From assembly GCA_950295325.1 (NCBI GenBank), contig OX485807.1, positions 45,556,796 through 45,620,795 of the forward strand: 64,000 nucleotides of DNA, written 5' to 3'. Positions 48,176 through 60,221 of this stretch are shown here, piece by piece; the first letter of the stretch is position 1; every line of letters starts with the position of its first letter. Source of the DNA: Polytrichum commune (taxonomy: Eukaryota; Streptophyta; Polytrichopsida; Polytrichales; Polytrichaceae). Both the position numbers and the translations under genes were made by a program. The notes beneath the pieces are model-generated. The model saw nothing but the letters and a program-made list of their open reading frames with translations. It had not been told where the DNA came from and searched no databases.

Positions 48176-49276
48176 GTTTGGGTCGGTCGACCCAAACCCC
48201 TCCACTAGTGTGGGCGGGTTCTAGTCTGACCATTCTGAGGTTTGGGTCGATCGACCCAAACCCCTCCACTAGTGTGGGCGGGTTCTAGTCTCACCCTTGT
48301 GAAGTTTGGGTCGGTCGACCCAAACCCCTTCACTAGTGTTGGGGGGGGGGTCTAGCCTGACCCTTGTGAGGTTTGGGTCGATCGACCCAAACCCCTTCAC
48401 TAGTGTTGGGGGGGGGGTCTAGTCTGACCCTTGTGAGGTTTGGGTCGGTCGACCCAAACCCCTTCACTAGTGTTTGGGGGGGGGGGGGGTCTAGTCTGAC
48501 CCTTGTGAGGTTTGGGTCGGTCGACCCAAACCCCTTCACTAGTGTTGGGGGGGGGGGTCTAGTCTGACCCTTCTGAGATTTGGGTCGGTCGACCCAAACC
48601 CCTACCCCACTATGGGCGTTTATCGTAAAACCTTTCAGAAGGTTTGGGTCGGTCGACCCAAACTTTTTCGCACATCGTGAACGAATTGTTAATGGCCCTT
48701 ACCCAAGGTACTCAGAAGGTTTGGACGGACAAAGTAGGAACCTTATCCCATCATATGTAATGTTTGGGTCGAGCGACCCAAACCTCATCCCAGTGTGGGT
48801 GGATTTACACTGTGAAAGTTTGGGTCGACCGACCCAAACCCTTTCCCAGTGTGGGTGGACTTACCCTGTGAAAGTTTGGGTCGACCGACCCAAACCCCTT
48901 CCGAGTGTGGTGGGTTTACCCTGTGAAAGTTTGGGTCGGTCGACCCAAACCCCTTCCCAGTGTGGATGGATTTAGCCTGTGAAAGTTTGGGTCGACCGAC
49001 CCAAACCCCTATCCAGTGTGGGTGGATTAACCCCGTCAAAGATTGGGTCGGTCGACCCAACCCCTTCCCCAGTTTCGGAGGTTGTAGTTGACCATGACAA
49101 GGATTGGGTCGGTCGACCCAAAATTTTCCCCACAGCGTGATGGAATTCTAAATGGCCCTCAACCCATCATTGTACAAGGTTTGAGTCGGTCGACCGGAAC
49201 CCGACCCTATCCCACGGGCAAGGTGTGGATGGCCCTCAATCCATGGTGCCACAGGGTTTAGGTCGGCCGACCCAAA
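48176..49276. repeat. Minisatellite array of about 20 palindromes upstream of the transposase gene
   Basis: Copies start at 48176, 48240, 48304, 48371, 48438, 48510, 48578, 48642, 48762, 48818, 48874, 48929 and 48985, then decay (49040, 49100, 49178, 49255). The first block has a 64-72 bp period with TCTAGTCTGACCCTTGTGAG linkers and poly-G runs. The second has a 55-56 bp period with AGTGTGGGTGGATTTACC-type linkers. Centres are GT, AT, AC or AG. It lies between the candidate TATA box and the coding start of the transposase gene. Confidence 0.92.
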
Positions 49277-49477
49277 CTCCCACCCAAAATATTTTGTGGA
49301 ACATTTTGCGGACTGGCGCATAGTATTGGGAGCTCACATTGCATTTGTGTTGCAAATGTCTTGATCCTCAGTGTCCCCATTTATCGTGATGTTTTGCATT
49401 TTCCAATATTTGATTTTTTTGGACCCTTACGTTGTGTCCATGTTTGTTGAGGTTTCATGTGCATTTGTGTAGGCGCA

Positions 49478-52400
49478 ATGGAGGGAGTTGGTGGAAGAGG
49501 GGATTCCTTCTCTGAAGACATGGGCAGCACCCAATCTCTGTCTGGGGATGAGCTAGACATTGTCGGGGAGGATAGTTTTGATGACAGTGCAGATGAAGGT
49601 CATTTGGGGAGTCCTTCGCCATCTGACCCTTTTTGCCCCATTGTGGAATGTGCGGGGCTTTCACGAGCTTCATGGGTGAATTTGGATGTGGTACTTGTTA
49701 ATGACAGTGGAGTTGCTGTGGCGGAGGGTATTTGTCGTAACACACATCCACAAGATTGCATTGATGAACACTCCCTTGGCACCGAGGACGTTGGAGTTGT
49801 TATATTAGAATCACTTGTACATTCGGAAGTCAATCCAACTCATAGGTTCTCGTTGCGAAGGTGGCCGTTGAGGAATGTGACAATTGAGGGGGTTAGCTTG
49901 CGCGACCATGAGCGACGACACGTCCAAATCCAACAGGAGCTCCAAGCAAACATTCGGCCACGCAAAGGCCTTCGGAAGTACGAAACATTGACACGTCCTA
50001 CTCTGTCTGCAAATAAGTGTAAACGTCAAAGGTTGCTCTGTGAGGAGTCTATTAGAGAAGTTGCTACGAAGGATTGTTGTGTACATCGTTGTTGCCAATT
50101 GTTCCCAAGAGATAAATTGAAGGCCATCCGTGAAGAAATGTGGCTTGGAGATTTCCGTCTAAGATCCACCAAAAAACTTGATGTCCATAGGGCGATACAT
50201 GTGAACGGAGCGGGTCGCAAGGTCATCACCCTTGAGAGCATAGACGTGTGTTGTACGGTATGGTACACCATTCACGGTGTGTCGAAAGCGGAATTTTATA
50301 GACAAGCCGCGTATGCCAATGAAGGCCGCCGTGCCCGTCACCATGGGAACACGGGCTTAAAGAAACCAAGAGAAGCAACGAGACAAGCAACAGCCACTCT
50401 GGCAACCATCATTGTCCCCCTTGCCGATGCAATGCCGCACAAAACACGGACACTCGCAACCGGTGAAAAGGTTGTGGAGAAGGTTCTTCCTACAGGCACG
50501 AAATGGAAAGACATATTGTTGGACGTAAACGCAGTTGGCGAGAAGGCCGGGTTGGACCCTATTTCGTTGTCGAAACTGAGTGCTATAAAAAAATCTCACT
50601 TTAGCGAATACATCACAAAAAGACGAGGCGACAAATTTGCCCGTTGTTCCAAATGTGAGAAGTTGAAACGCCTTCGAGATGCACACACGATGGGGACAGA
50701 GTCCTATGCCGCACATCAAATGAACTATTTCAAGCATGTGAACATGCAAGAGGCACACCGTAATGATTACTACACAAATAGAGCTTTGTCCATCTCCAGG
50801 CCTTTGGAAGTCCTTACAATCATCCATGACAAAATGGACCATGCCAAAACAGCCTCACCATGTTTTGCAAATCGAATAAAAGCCACGGACGGCCTTTTTA
50901 AGCTTCCTGTTTCGGTTACAGGTGATTTTGATAACAATTGCATTGCATTACCTAAACACAAATTTGTGCGTTTAGGTTTGTACTTGGGGCCATACATGTA
51001 CACCATGTGAATTTTTTGGTGTTATAGTTGAATATTAAACCATTGGGTTGCCTTTGCAGGAATGATTGCACATGGGCATGGAGATGTCAAGTATGCTCAT
51101 TATGCTCTTGATTTGTATCCGGGGGATTCAAACCACACGATAGGGTCATTTGCAAAGCTTTTACGTGATTTGGAGAAACCGCCGTCCTATTCATCAAGAT
51201 TGCTATTTGAAAACTCGGGATCAACACCTCTATATGAAACGGTCTTGGATGGAAGAGATGTATGCGTGCACTCATTGCCGGAGCCACCAAGTGAAGATGT
51301 GATTGCCAAGAATTTGCCCCCAACTCTGCGTGTCCAATCGGACAATTGTGCGAAGGACAATAAAAGCAGATATGTATTTGCATATTGGTTGTTGTTGGTT
51401 GCGAAAGGCATTTTCAAGGAGGTTTTTGTGTCCTTTCTATTGGTAGGCCACACGCACGATGATATTGATGCGTCCTTTGGGCGGTGGAGCATGAAGTTGC
51501 GCGAGGAGGATTTTCCAACAATCCCATTGTTGATGAAGTCGTACATGGATTTGGAGAACATTCCCGTCATCCCACATATGATTGAGGAGGTTCCAGACTT
51601 CAAGGCATTTATAGAACCGTATATTCGAAGCGGAGCTCACCGATTGATCGGGCATACGAAGGCACAACAATTTCGGTTCTACGTGCGTGACGATGGTGTC
51701 CCCGCCATGCAATACAAGTTGTTGTGCACATCACAAGACTGGAGCCCGCCGGAGGGTCTCCTTGTATGGCGTGTTGATGGGGAAGGAAGGACGATGTTGC
51801 CTGACGGAGAGCCTAAGCCTTGCAAACCAATACCCATGAAGAATTTGGAGGACATTTGTAAAGGCATATCAGGCTTCATACAATATTGGGAGAGTTTGAG
51901 GGTAGCGGATGTTGGTGGATCGTGTTGGCTTCGTTACGGAAGTTGGATACAATATTGGACACGTGTTCGTGGCGCTTTGGCAAACCTTCATCAAGATACA
52001 CCCCTTACTTTAAGGCATGGGTTTTGGCCACAAACACGTGTCAATGTACAAGCTTCGGAGGCTAGTCTTTTGGGAAATGGAGAGGTTCGAGAGGAGTTTG
52101 ATGTGGACGACCATTACGTGGGGCCTGCTAGTAGTCGTCCGCCACCATCTTTCCGCATTGCAGTGGATTGTCATGAAGGTTATATGCTCATTTTGCGTCC
52201 TGGAGATGAGACATATGCAAAGCCAGTGTGGGTGGCAAGAGCTTTGTCCAAACCAAATTTTGTAACTTCCAGCCCTCATTTTCGACAAATACAAGTAGAG
52301 TACTACCGACCGACATCACGGAATGAAGATGTTGTTCGGCATTATACAGGCTGGGATACAAACCCTAACTTTCGGTGGAAGGTGGATTCTGAGCATGGTC

Positions 52401-52546
52401 CATCTTGGATAGATACAGATTCCATATTCATAGCATGGAAACCACGGAAAAATCATAGTGGATCGGTGTCCATCCCTCAAAAGTACATAACTTTTGCAAA
52501 AGACAACCTTGCTCGGATCGCAGAAGAAGCAACCCACGTTAAATGA
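49478..52546 (+). CDS. Two-exon RNase H-fold transposase-like protein (DUF7869-type), 976 aa
   Basis: Exon 1 is 49478-50921 and exon 2 is 51060-52546. The 138-bp intron begins GTGATT and ends TTTGCAG, and splicing restores a continuous frame (VSVTG then MIAHGHG). The start is the first ATG after a likely acceptor (TTTGTGTAG) at 49472. The N-terminal part is acidic and then basic, followed by Cys-rich stretches (VCCTVWYTIHGVS; CSKCEKLK). The putative acidic catalytic triad is D in IHDKMDHAK, D in VQSDNCAKDNK and the acidic residues of GHTHDDIDASFGRWS. From general knowledge, these motifs mark the eukaryotic family I know as DUF7869, a predicted RNase H-like domain linked to DNA transposons. 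The last about 150 residues (PVWVARALS, EYYRPTS) look like a small SH3/BAH-like barrel. I infer that this is the transposase of the surrounding element. All catalytic motifs are intact and there are no frameshifts, so it may be active. Confidence 0.85.
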
Positions 52547-55079
52547 GAAGTTGGTAGGATTGTGTTAGCATGATTATAGTGTAATATGTAATTCGACGAA
52601 TATAAATTACACATATGTGTGCTCCTCAAACTTGGGCCAAGTTTGGGTAGAACTTGCGAATGCTATATTGTTTGGGGTTGGATGAATATCCATTTACTAT
52701 ATTTCAATACAAATGTGAAGTTCATTTTTTTATTAAGTTTGGGACTAAATTGTCCATTGAAGAAAAATGCATTTATTGCATGCACTTTGTATGTTGCAAT
52801 GTCTATATTTTATTGACCATGCTAATAATATAAACCATTTTATATGTTTATTGGATGAAACTAGTTTAGAGTGCTCTACCCAAAGTGTTTTTGTTGATGA
52901 AGTTGGTGTTGAGTGCTCTACCATATGTGCTTATGTCCACACATAATAGATTTGGGATATTAGAACATATAATATATTTGAGATTGTTCGCAATATAGTT
53001 TCGGAACACGGAATGTTGTTTGATCCATATATTAATTTGAGACTAGAGAAAGTCTCAATTTAACGAATATAGTGTTATGTGAACATGCCCAACCCACTGA
53101 TCATGAAACATGTGCAGTGATATGTAGTGAATCTTCTTTGCTTTGTGCATTAGTCAAATACACTAAACGCTTGGGGAAAGCCTCACTTACGGGAAGAACT
53201 TGCTACACAAGTTTGGTGTCCCTCCTCCACCATGACAGGCACAACTTCAGGGCGTCCACCGACTTGTTCAACCACTTCCACTTCCTCTTCCATGATTGCT
53301 TGGAACACCTCCATTTGTTCAATATCCCATGCATAGCCAAGTTCCATGACTTCACAAAGCTCAAGAAGTTCTCCATGGTTGGTCTTGATCGAGTAATAAA
53401 CTGAACAAGCATGACAATATCATGAGGAGATAACTTTGGGTGAAACATATGGAAGATGAGTACGTTTCAATTCATGCACTTTGCCCGGCGGAATCGAATC
53501 TATTTCCATGCCACATCCACTTTATCACGGCTTTCGAGCAACCATTGTGTGACAAGTGTGAAATGTGGCTTTGCCACTTCAGAAAATTTATCTTGCACCG
53601 AAATTGATAAGGTTTTGGCTTACCAAATCAATATTCAAGGAATTGACAGCTTGCATGCCTTGAATACCCTCTCTAATTTACGAACGCAAGAAGTTATGAA
53701 GAATACAGAACAAACTCACACTCAGCATGCACACATGTGAGTGGAAGATTTAGGCACTGATAAATGTTACACTGGAATTTTGAGGTAAGAATACATGAAT
53801 TTTCAACCCAATCACCAAGCTCAATAAGTCTTTTCAACTGGCACATCCCTGCAATCATTTTACATCCCTCAAACACTGTACTAATTATCCCAATTAGTGA
53901 GGGTGGGCTAATTAATGTGTGTGGGATATTAGTGACGGTGGTACTAAACTTTTTAAGCTTTGAAATTATTGCCACCAGAAGATTTAGGTGGCATTGTTGG
54001 TAACGATATTATTCACAATATTCATATTATTCATACCGACGTGAGTTTCTTCTTGTAAAGGTAAGATGGTGGACGCATGTGTCAAATGCTAAATATAGAA
54101 ATAGAACTCAACCACAAGGTTGAGTAATGTCATGCTCACAAGCATGTGTAAATTGCATGCATTATTTTTTGGTCACTCTACAAACACCATAGGGCACAAA
54201 GTATTTTTTTTCTGAATTGTATGGTAAATGAGCTTGTATTCATGTATTTAGTATCACTCAATAAAGAAATTGGGCCTCACTAATTTTCAGAGTTGACAAA
54301 TTAGTGCATGTTTCGAGAATTGGTGATAGCTAAACTAGTTGGGATAATCTCTGGAGTAGGAAACATGGTTCTTGAATGCACATCCATTTTGAAAGGGGGG
54401 GGGTCATTAGAACATAATATGAATACGTTACAATGTTGAGCAGAAGCTGGGGGATGATAGAGATTATAATTAGTGAAGCCGTAGTCCGTCTGAACATTTT
54501 ATTATATTAAAGACTATTCCAACTTCTAAGCCAACAAAACAGAGGATCCTGAATCTTGAGTGTCCCCTCTGTTCTTGGACACTGTTTGTAAGTTCATTAC
54601 CTGAAGAGAAGGCAAACGACGACAAGAAATCGCTCGCTCTCTTGATTGATGATTCTACAACCAAATGGCGTGCGACCTACTTTTGACCACGCAGCTGGGA
54701 CAACACCACACAACAAAAAAAGAAATGAACAATGATGATAGGTCGAGAGGAGTGCACCTAGATCCGGTATTCTGCAAATCCTGCTACAGACAAGGCCGAC
54801 GAATTTGTTCGGTGGTAGCTGCTGGACTCAAACTAACCAGTTAACTTACAACCACCTAATCCAGAGCAAATGCTCAATGCCCACAAGAATGTTAGAATTG
54901 GTACAGTGAATAAGAATATAGTTTTACGATGCGCGAGGCACCGGAATGGGAAGGAAATATGTGGGAGCTCAGGTGAACCCCTGCTAGCACCGCTCCTTCT
55001 AAACCATGAACCCATTCGCCACCTTTCAAGAATCCTTGTAAGTTACATTTACTGACCGATTCATCATGGGTATACTCTG

Positions 55080-55349
55080 TTCAATTACGGAAGAGACTAT
55101 GACGGATACAGGAAAGCATCGATCACTTTCTATCTCTACCGCGACACTCCTGAGATGAATCATGTGCGTCTAGTGAGGGGATCCGCTTCGTTGGGGGGGA
55201 GCCAGCACTTGAGAGTGTCCGGAAGAAATAAAAATTTGAAGAACCTCTGTTTTCGATTTCCTTCCAGTCAAGCACACTGCCTTGATTGGGAAGCATCGTC
55301 ATTATGTAGCACAAAGAAAATCCGCAAACAATCGCCTGCATCCTCGTGA
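55080..55349 (+). pseudogene. Hypothetical TPExN domain, copy 3 (unit 2)
   Basis: Counterpart of 18650-18929: FNYGRDYDGYRKASITFYLY, DTPEMNHVRLVRGSASL, GRNKNLKNLCFRFPSSQ, DWEASSLCST. Upstream frame interrupted by TGA near 55052. Confidence 0.33.
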
Positions 55350-55614
55350 TATTCTATTTCTGCACAACTATGTGATGCAAAAACGTGAATGTTCGAAGCC
55401 AAGAGAAGAGAGGATCCTCGAATTTGAGAGTTCGCTCAAACACTCCTTGCCAGACACTAGTTGTAAGTTCATTGGTTGAAGACGACACTGAAATTGGATA
55501 CAAGAAACCGCTCGCTCTCTCATTTGATTATTCTTCACCCTGGTCAACGTAATTCCTAACACACTGCTGAAAGAAAACACCAAAAACGAAATACCGCACC
55601 ACATCAAGACAACA

Positions 55615-56290
55615 GTACTGGAAGGAAAAGGCGTGCAGGATCACCGTCTGCTTGATCCTTTAAGCTTCCGCTTGTGCTTCCTTCAAGGTGTAGCAGGAAA
55701 TGAGTGTAGCAGGCAAAGTGTAGGAGGCAAAGTGTGACAGGCAAAGTGTAGCAGGCAAAGCATGAATGCAAAGTGCAGCAGGCAATGAGACTTGGGAGAG
55801 TAGAGGATGCAACCTTCGTGATTGTCTTATGATGCATCACACATGAATTCGCTACTCCATTATCAGAAATACTTAGCTTCTTCGTTCAGTTCTTTGGAGA
55901 ATTCACTCGCCAAGTAAGGCGAGCCACCACAACAACTTCCCAGGTTGAAGACGACACTGAAATTGGATACAAGAAACCGCTCGCTCTGTCATTTGATTAT
56001 TCTTCACCCTGGTCAACGTAATTCCTAACACATTTCTGAAAGAATACACCAAAAACGAAATACCGAACCACATCAAGACAACAGTACTGGAAGCAAAAGG
56101 CGTGCAGGATCACCGTCTGCTTGATCCTTTAAGCTTCCGCTTGTGCTTCCTTCAAGGTGTAGCAGGCAAAGAGTGTAGTAGGCAAAGTGTAGCAGGCAAT
56201 GAGACTTGGGAGAGTAGAGGATGCGACCTTCGTTATTGTCTAATGATGCATCACACATGAATTCGCTATTTCATCATCAGAAATACTTAG
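55615..56290. repeat. Local tandem duplication with GTGTAGCAGGCAAA units
   Basis: 55615-55860 and 56085-56280 repeat GGCGTGCAGGATCACCGTCT to TTGGGAGAGTAGAGGATGC. The first copy holds about five short GTGTAGCAGGCAAA-type units. No gene. Confidence 0.7.
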
Positions 56291-57415
56291 CTTCTTATTA
56301 ATTCAGTGCTGTGGAGAATTTACTCGCCAAAATAGTCCTGTGATATAGTGCCGTGTAAGGAGGAAGAGTACTACAGTGCAGTTATAAATCCCACCACCAG
56401 ATCATCTACAGTGCAGTCACAACCCACTTCTCGACAACTGCCTCGGTGGAATCCTCACTAAGATTCAATCCGAAGCTTCGTTGAAGTCCTCACTAGGAAT
56501 TCAATAGCACCTCATAAGCTGACCCAGGGACCAAGGGACACAATCAATTAAATTGCCCTTTGGTTTTTACAAATATTGCATTGTCATAGTGGGAACCTTA
56601 GATTGAACATGTGTTGCGGTCCGTCGACATGGTTCACTTTCACTTTACACTAGGCTTGAGGGACCATCAATTACAAATTTACATTGCTATTTCCGATGAT
56701 ACGGCCTTTGAATGATTTAAGCAGGCCTTAAGGTAGACAATTTGAAACCCATTCGCAATAATTGAAGTAATTTCGCATAAGTGTGGTACATGTGTGATAA
56801 TGGAGTGATTTTTTATATTGTTGAAAATTGATATCACTACGTTTAGCAAAGAAAATCACTATATGTTTTCAGGTTTTGACGTTCTAATAAATTTCTAAAG
56901 GCAAGATTCTCTCCCAACCCATATCATAGCATACGTTGACTTATTTTTGGTAACTTTAGTGCCCTTTTCAAGGAACCCAAATCCATGGCCTTTGAACTTA
57001 CTTTTTCCATCACTCCAAAGTCCTCAACGGTAATAACTCCTCTCTCGCCTGATCACTACCTATTTCCAACATTCCATATTAGAAAATGACTACAACATTT
57101 GTGAAATTGCTACATGTGTGGAACTACTAAATGACTACTTCCCAACTTTAGGGGACTCTATGTATTAAGATTGGGGTGGTTATTAAAAATGGGTTTGTCT
57201 ACCATACAAGTAACTTCTTGGTCATGCTTCTTTATCTATGTCAAGAGCGCCTCTTTAATCACAAGTCTTGCCATATTCACAAGATTGAGTCTCTGCAATC
57301 CGATTGTAGTACTTGTGGTTGTTTGTGATATTGTGGCGAGCTCCCAGTAGATATACACTCCCAATAATGTGGGCCTAACAGACAATGAATGAGGAGAACT
57401 GACCGCTAGTCACAG

Positions 57416-57701
57416 CTCGGGGGGTTCACTCCCATTTATATTTTGCATACAGGTGCATTCGGGACCTAGTTATTGGGGGGGTTATTTACCTTGCAGAAAA
57501 GATTATAAGGTAATGGTATTTTACATGTAAAATACTTGAAAATATTATATGTGATGGTATTTTACATGTAAACATGTTTCATTATTGTAAAATCCCCTAT
57601 TTTACATGTACATTTTTTATAAAATTTATCTGTAATGAATATATTGGACCCTATTTTTTATCGCACGTTGTTCTACGATTTTCGCTAGTGAACCCCTCGA
57701 G
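57416..57701. mobile_element. 286-bp MITE with CTCGGGGGGTTCACT inverted ends
   Basis: 8-bp TSD AGTCACAG (57408-57415 and 57702-57709). The right end is the inverted complement of CTCGAGGGGTTCACT. The unit 1 counterpart near 20720 has a single AGTCACAG. It shares CTCGGGGGG ends with 29898-30243. The inside is AT-rich with TTTTACATGTAAA motifs. Confidence 0.88.
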
Positions 57702-58280
57702 AGTCACAGATGAACCAGTTGAAGTTCAAGATTTCAGGAAAATAACTGTTCATTTTAGAGGAATATGTGGACTGTACTTCGAATTATTCCAGAAGCACCG
57801 AAACATCACAACATGTGACCAGTTGGACTTGGAAACACAAGGATTTTGACGAATTATGCCCAAAAATCTCCCCAAACATTGCTAAGACATTTTTCTTTTG
57901 TCAAGGCCACTTCACTACACAATAGACCAAGAGTTGTGACCATGAACTTCCAAATGCCCTTGAAATCAATTCAAAGGTTGTCATGTGGGAAGGAGAAATC
58001 CAATTGTGCATATTGATGGGCCCTCAAGCTTAGTGCAAAGTAAAAGTGGACCATATTGAGGGACCATAACATATTTTATGGGCATCCAAAATAATATGTA
58101 GTCCGGGACCCCATGATGACAATATAATAGTTTTTGGAACCAACGGCAATCAATTGTTTGCCACGGCCTCTAGTTTTGTGTTGGACCCAACTCTTTTTAT
58201 GGGCCTAAGGTAATATCTTGTAGACCATGTAGGACGCCATGCACATTTAACATGCATTCAAATTTCTTGGCCTTCAGGGC

Positions 58281-58877
58281 CCCGGGTACGCAACTCCCGT
58301 ATTATATGGTCTTGATTATAATCACTTATAATGTGTTTTAGTCCAATATTGAGTGATACAATTTGTTTTAATGTAGGAAACCCTTGTAGCCTACTAGCCC
58401 TTCTAACAAGGAATCCAAAAATGTAATTATATATAGGAAATGAATATATTTTGAAGCATATAATTGCATTAAAAACCTAATTATATGATTTTTTTAATAC
58501 ATGTACCATAGGTCAAACTACCCAACTTTTTGGACTTTTTAATAAAATTTTAACATTGTGAATGAATTATAATTTTAATGAGAGGCAACTATTCGTGGCT
58601 TATAATTTTAATGGGAGGCTTAATAAATATGCAACCCAACTTTTTTTTCATCTCATTTATTTAATTTGGTCTTCACCCAACTTTTTTTTCATCTCATTTT
58701 ATTTAATTTGGTCTTTACCCAACTTTTTTTTCATCTCATTTTATTTAATTTGGTCTTCACCCAACTTTTTGATCATTTTAATTTGATATAATTTGATATA
58801 ATTTTTACAAAAGCCGTCCTCTAAGCCGTTTTAAGTACGATGCCCCCTGCGTATAATATGGGAGTTGCGTACCCGGG
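58281..58877. mobile_element. 597-bp MITE with CCCGGGTACGCAACTCCC inverted ends (reverse orientation)
   Basis: 8-bp TSD TTCAGGGC at 58273-58280 and 58878-58885. It is the same length as, and nearly the reverse complement of, 26578-27174, so the two are recent insertions. The unit 1 paralog near 21280 (ATTTAGGGCTAG) is empty. Confidence 0.9.
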
Positions 58878-60221
58878 TTCAGGGCTAGTGCAAAGTGCCT
58901 TGGATCATCTCTGATTGCTCGGTCAATCACATAATTTGTATATCACACGTCAAGGGCCCTCCAGTTCTAGTGTAAAGTGGCCCCCCAACCTGTCTATTGA
59001 AAAAGGAAGAATTGTATTATAATCAATGCAAGCATGGTGTACCGGATCAAAAAAGTGCTCGAGTGTAATAATTTTTTTTTTTGGGCTATTAATAAAAACT
59101 TTAATGCCCTAAGCTTTTCAAAGAACCCAAATCCATGCCCTTTGAACTTCTTCCACCACTCCAAAGTCCTCAACGACTATAACTCCTCTCTCACCTGGTC
59201 ACTACCTATTTCCAATGTTCCATATTAGAAAATGACTACTACATATCTAAAATTGCTACATGTGTGGAACTGCTAAATGACTACTTCACACCTTTAGGGG
59301 ACTCTATATATTAAGATTGGGGTGGTTATTGGAAAAGGATTTATCTACCATACAATAACTTCATGGTCATGCCTCTTGCTCTATGTCAAGAGGGCCTCCT
59401 TAATCAAGTCTTGCCATGTTCACAAGATTGAGTCTCTGCAATCCGAGTGTAGTACTTGTGGTTGTTTGTGATACTGTGGCAAGCTCCCAGTAGATATACG
59501 CTCCCAAGATATGTTGTGTGGGCCTGAGAGACAATGAACGAGGAGAAGCGACCGCTAGTCACAGATGAACCGGTTGAAGTTCAAGATTTCAGGAACACAA
59601 CTGTTCATTTTAGAGGAATTTGTGGACTAGCGGTGATAAGTGTAATACTCTCGCAAGTCTCATTGCCTGATACGCTCAGCAAATTGGAAGAGTCAGAGCA
59701 CACTTTGAAGAAAGCACAAACGGAAGCTCCAGGGATCAACCAGAAATTAAGCTGGGATATCATCTCCAGTCACCATCGAACGAGTTCGTTAGTCGTACTG
59801 TAGCCGCATTAGTACAACTCCGATTCCAGGTGCGGTCCTTTCAAACTATCTTCCTTGCTCAATGGTGTGTTGTTTCTGGTGTTGCACGCCTTTTGCTTCC
59901 AGTGTTGTCTTGATGTGTTTCGGTATTTTGTTTTTAGTGTTTTCTTTCAGCTGTGTGTTACGAATTATGTCGACCAGGGTGAAGAATAATCAATCGAGAG
60001 AGCGAGCGGTTTCTTGTATCCAATTTCAGTGTCGTCTTCAGGGAATGAACTTAGAACTAGTGTCTGGCAAGGAGTGTTTGAGCCTACTCTCAAAGTCAAC
60101 GATCCTCTGTTTTCTTGGCTTAGCACATTCACGTTTTTCCAACACAAAGTTGTGCATTAATAGAATATCACGAGGATGCAGGCGATTGTTTGCGGATTTT
60201 TTTGGTGCTACATAATGACGT

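Larger units (their letters stand above)
36430..53076. mobile_element. Giant (16.6 kb) CACTA-ended DNA transposon with ParB/methyltransferase, HAD and transposase genes
   Basis: The left end reads AACACTATATTCGTTAAA and continues TTGAGACTTT. The right end (53051-53076) is its inverted complement, so the terminal inverted repeat is about 28 bp. ATGT flanks both ends (36426-36429 and 53077-53080). The paralogous segment near 16655-16700 has the same flanks joined around a single ATGT, which is a direct empty-site proof of insertion. Left subterminal DNA has about 100-bp direct repeats. Genes run divergently from the middle: three blocks on the minus strand and one transposase-like gene on the plus strand. 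A 22-bp palindrome is scattered through 39.2-49.3 kb. The CACTA ends recall En/Spm elements, but CACTA elements usually make 2-3 bp TSDs and the transposase here is of another type, so I do not assign a classical superfamily. Related copies in the window are at 1-218, 25827-26083 and 63298-64000. Confidence 0.88.
25313..59620. repeat. Segmental duplication, unit 2 (swollen by insertions)
   Basis: The same order as unit 1, with the giant transposon, its MITE, SINE/mariner/LTR stack, CCCGGG and CTCGGG MITEs and a TA element added. Mostly spurious short frames. 59040-59620 again resembles 20300-20800. Confidence 0.8.

Noticed and set aside
48333-49060. Several open frames of repeated GRSTQT / FGSVDPN peptides on both strands
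   Set aside because: They arise only because the palindrome has no stop in any frame. There is no start context or other protein motif.
48176-49276. CRISPR-like array (regular repeats with spacers)
   Set aside because: The spacers are themselves repeats of one another, the repeats are palindromes within a minisatellite, and the context is a eukaryotic transposon with introns.
36430-53076. Classical En/Spm CACTA assignment
   Set aside because: Ends fit, but the TSD appears to be 4 bp, the transposase carries QSDN and GHTHDDID motifs unlike TNPD-type transposases, and the cargo differs.
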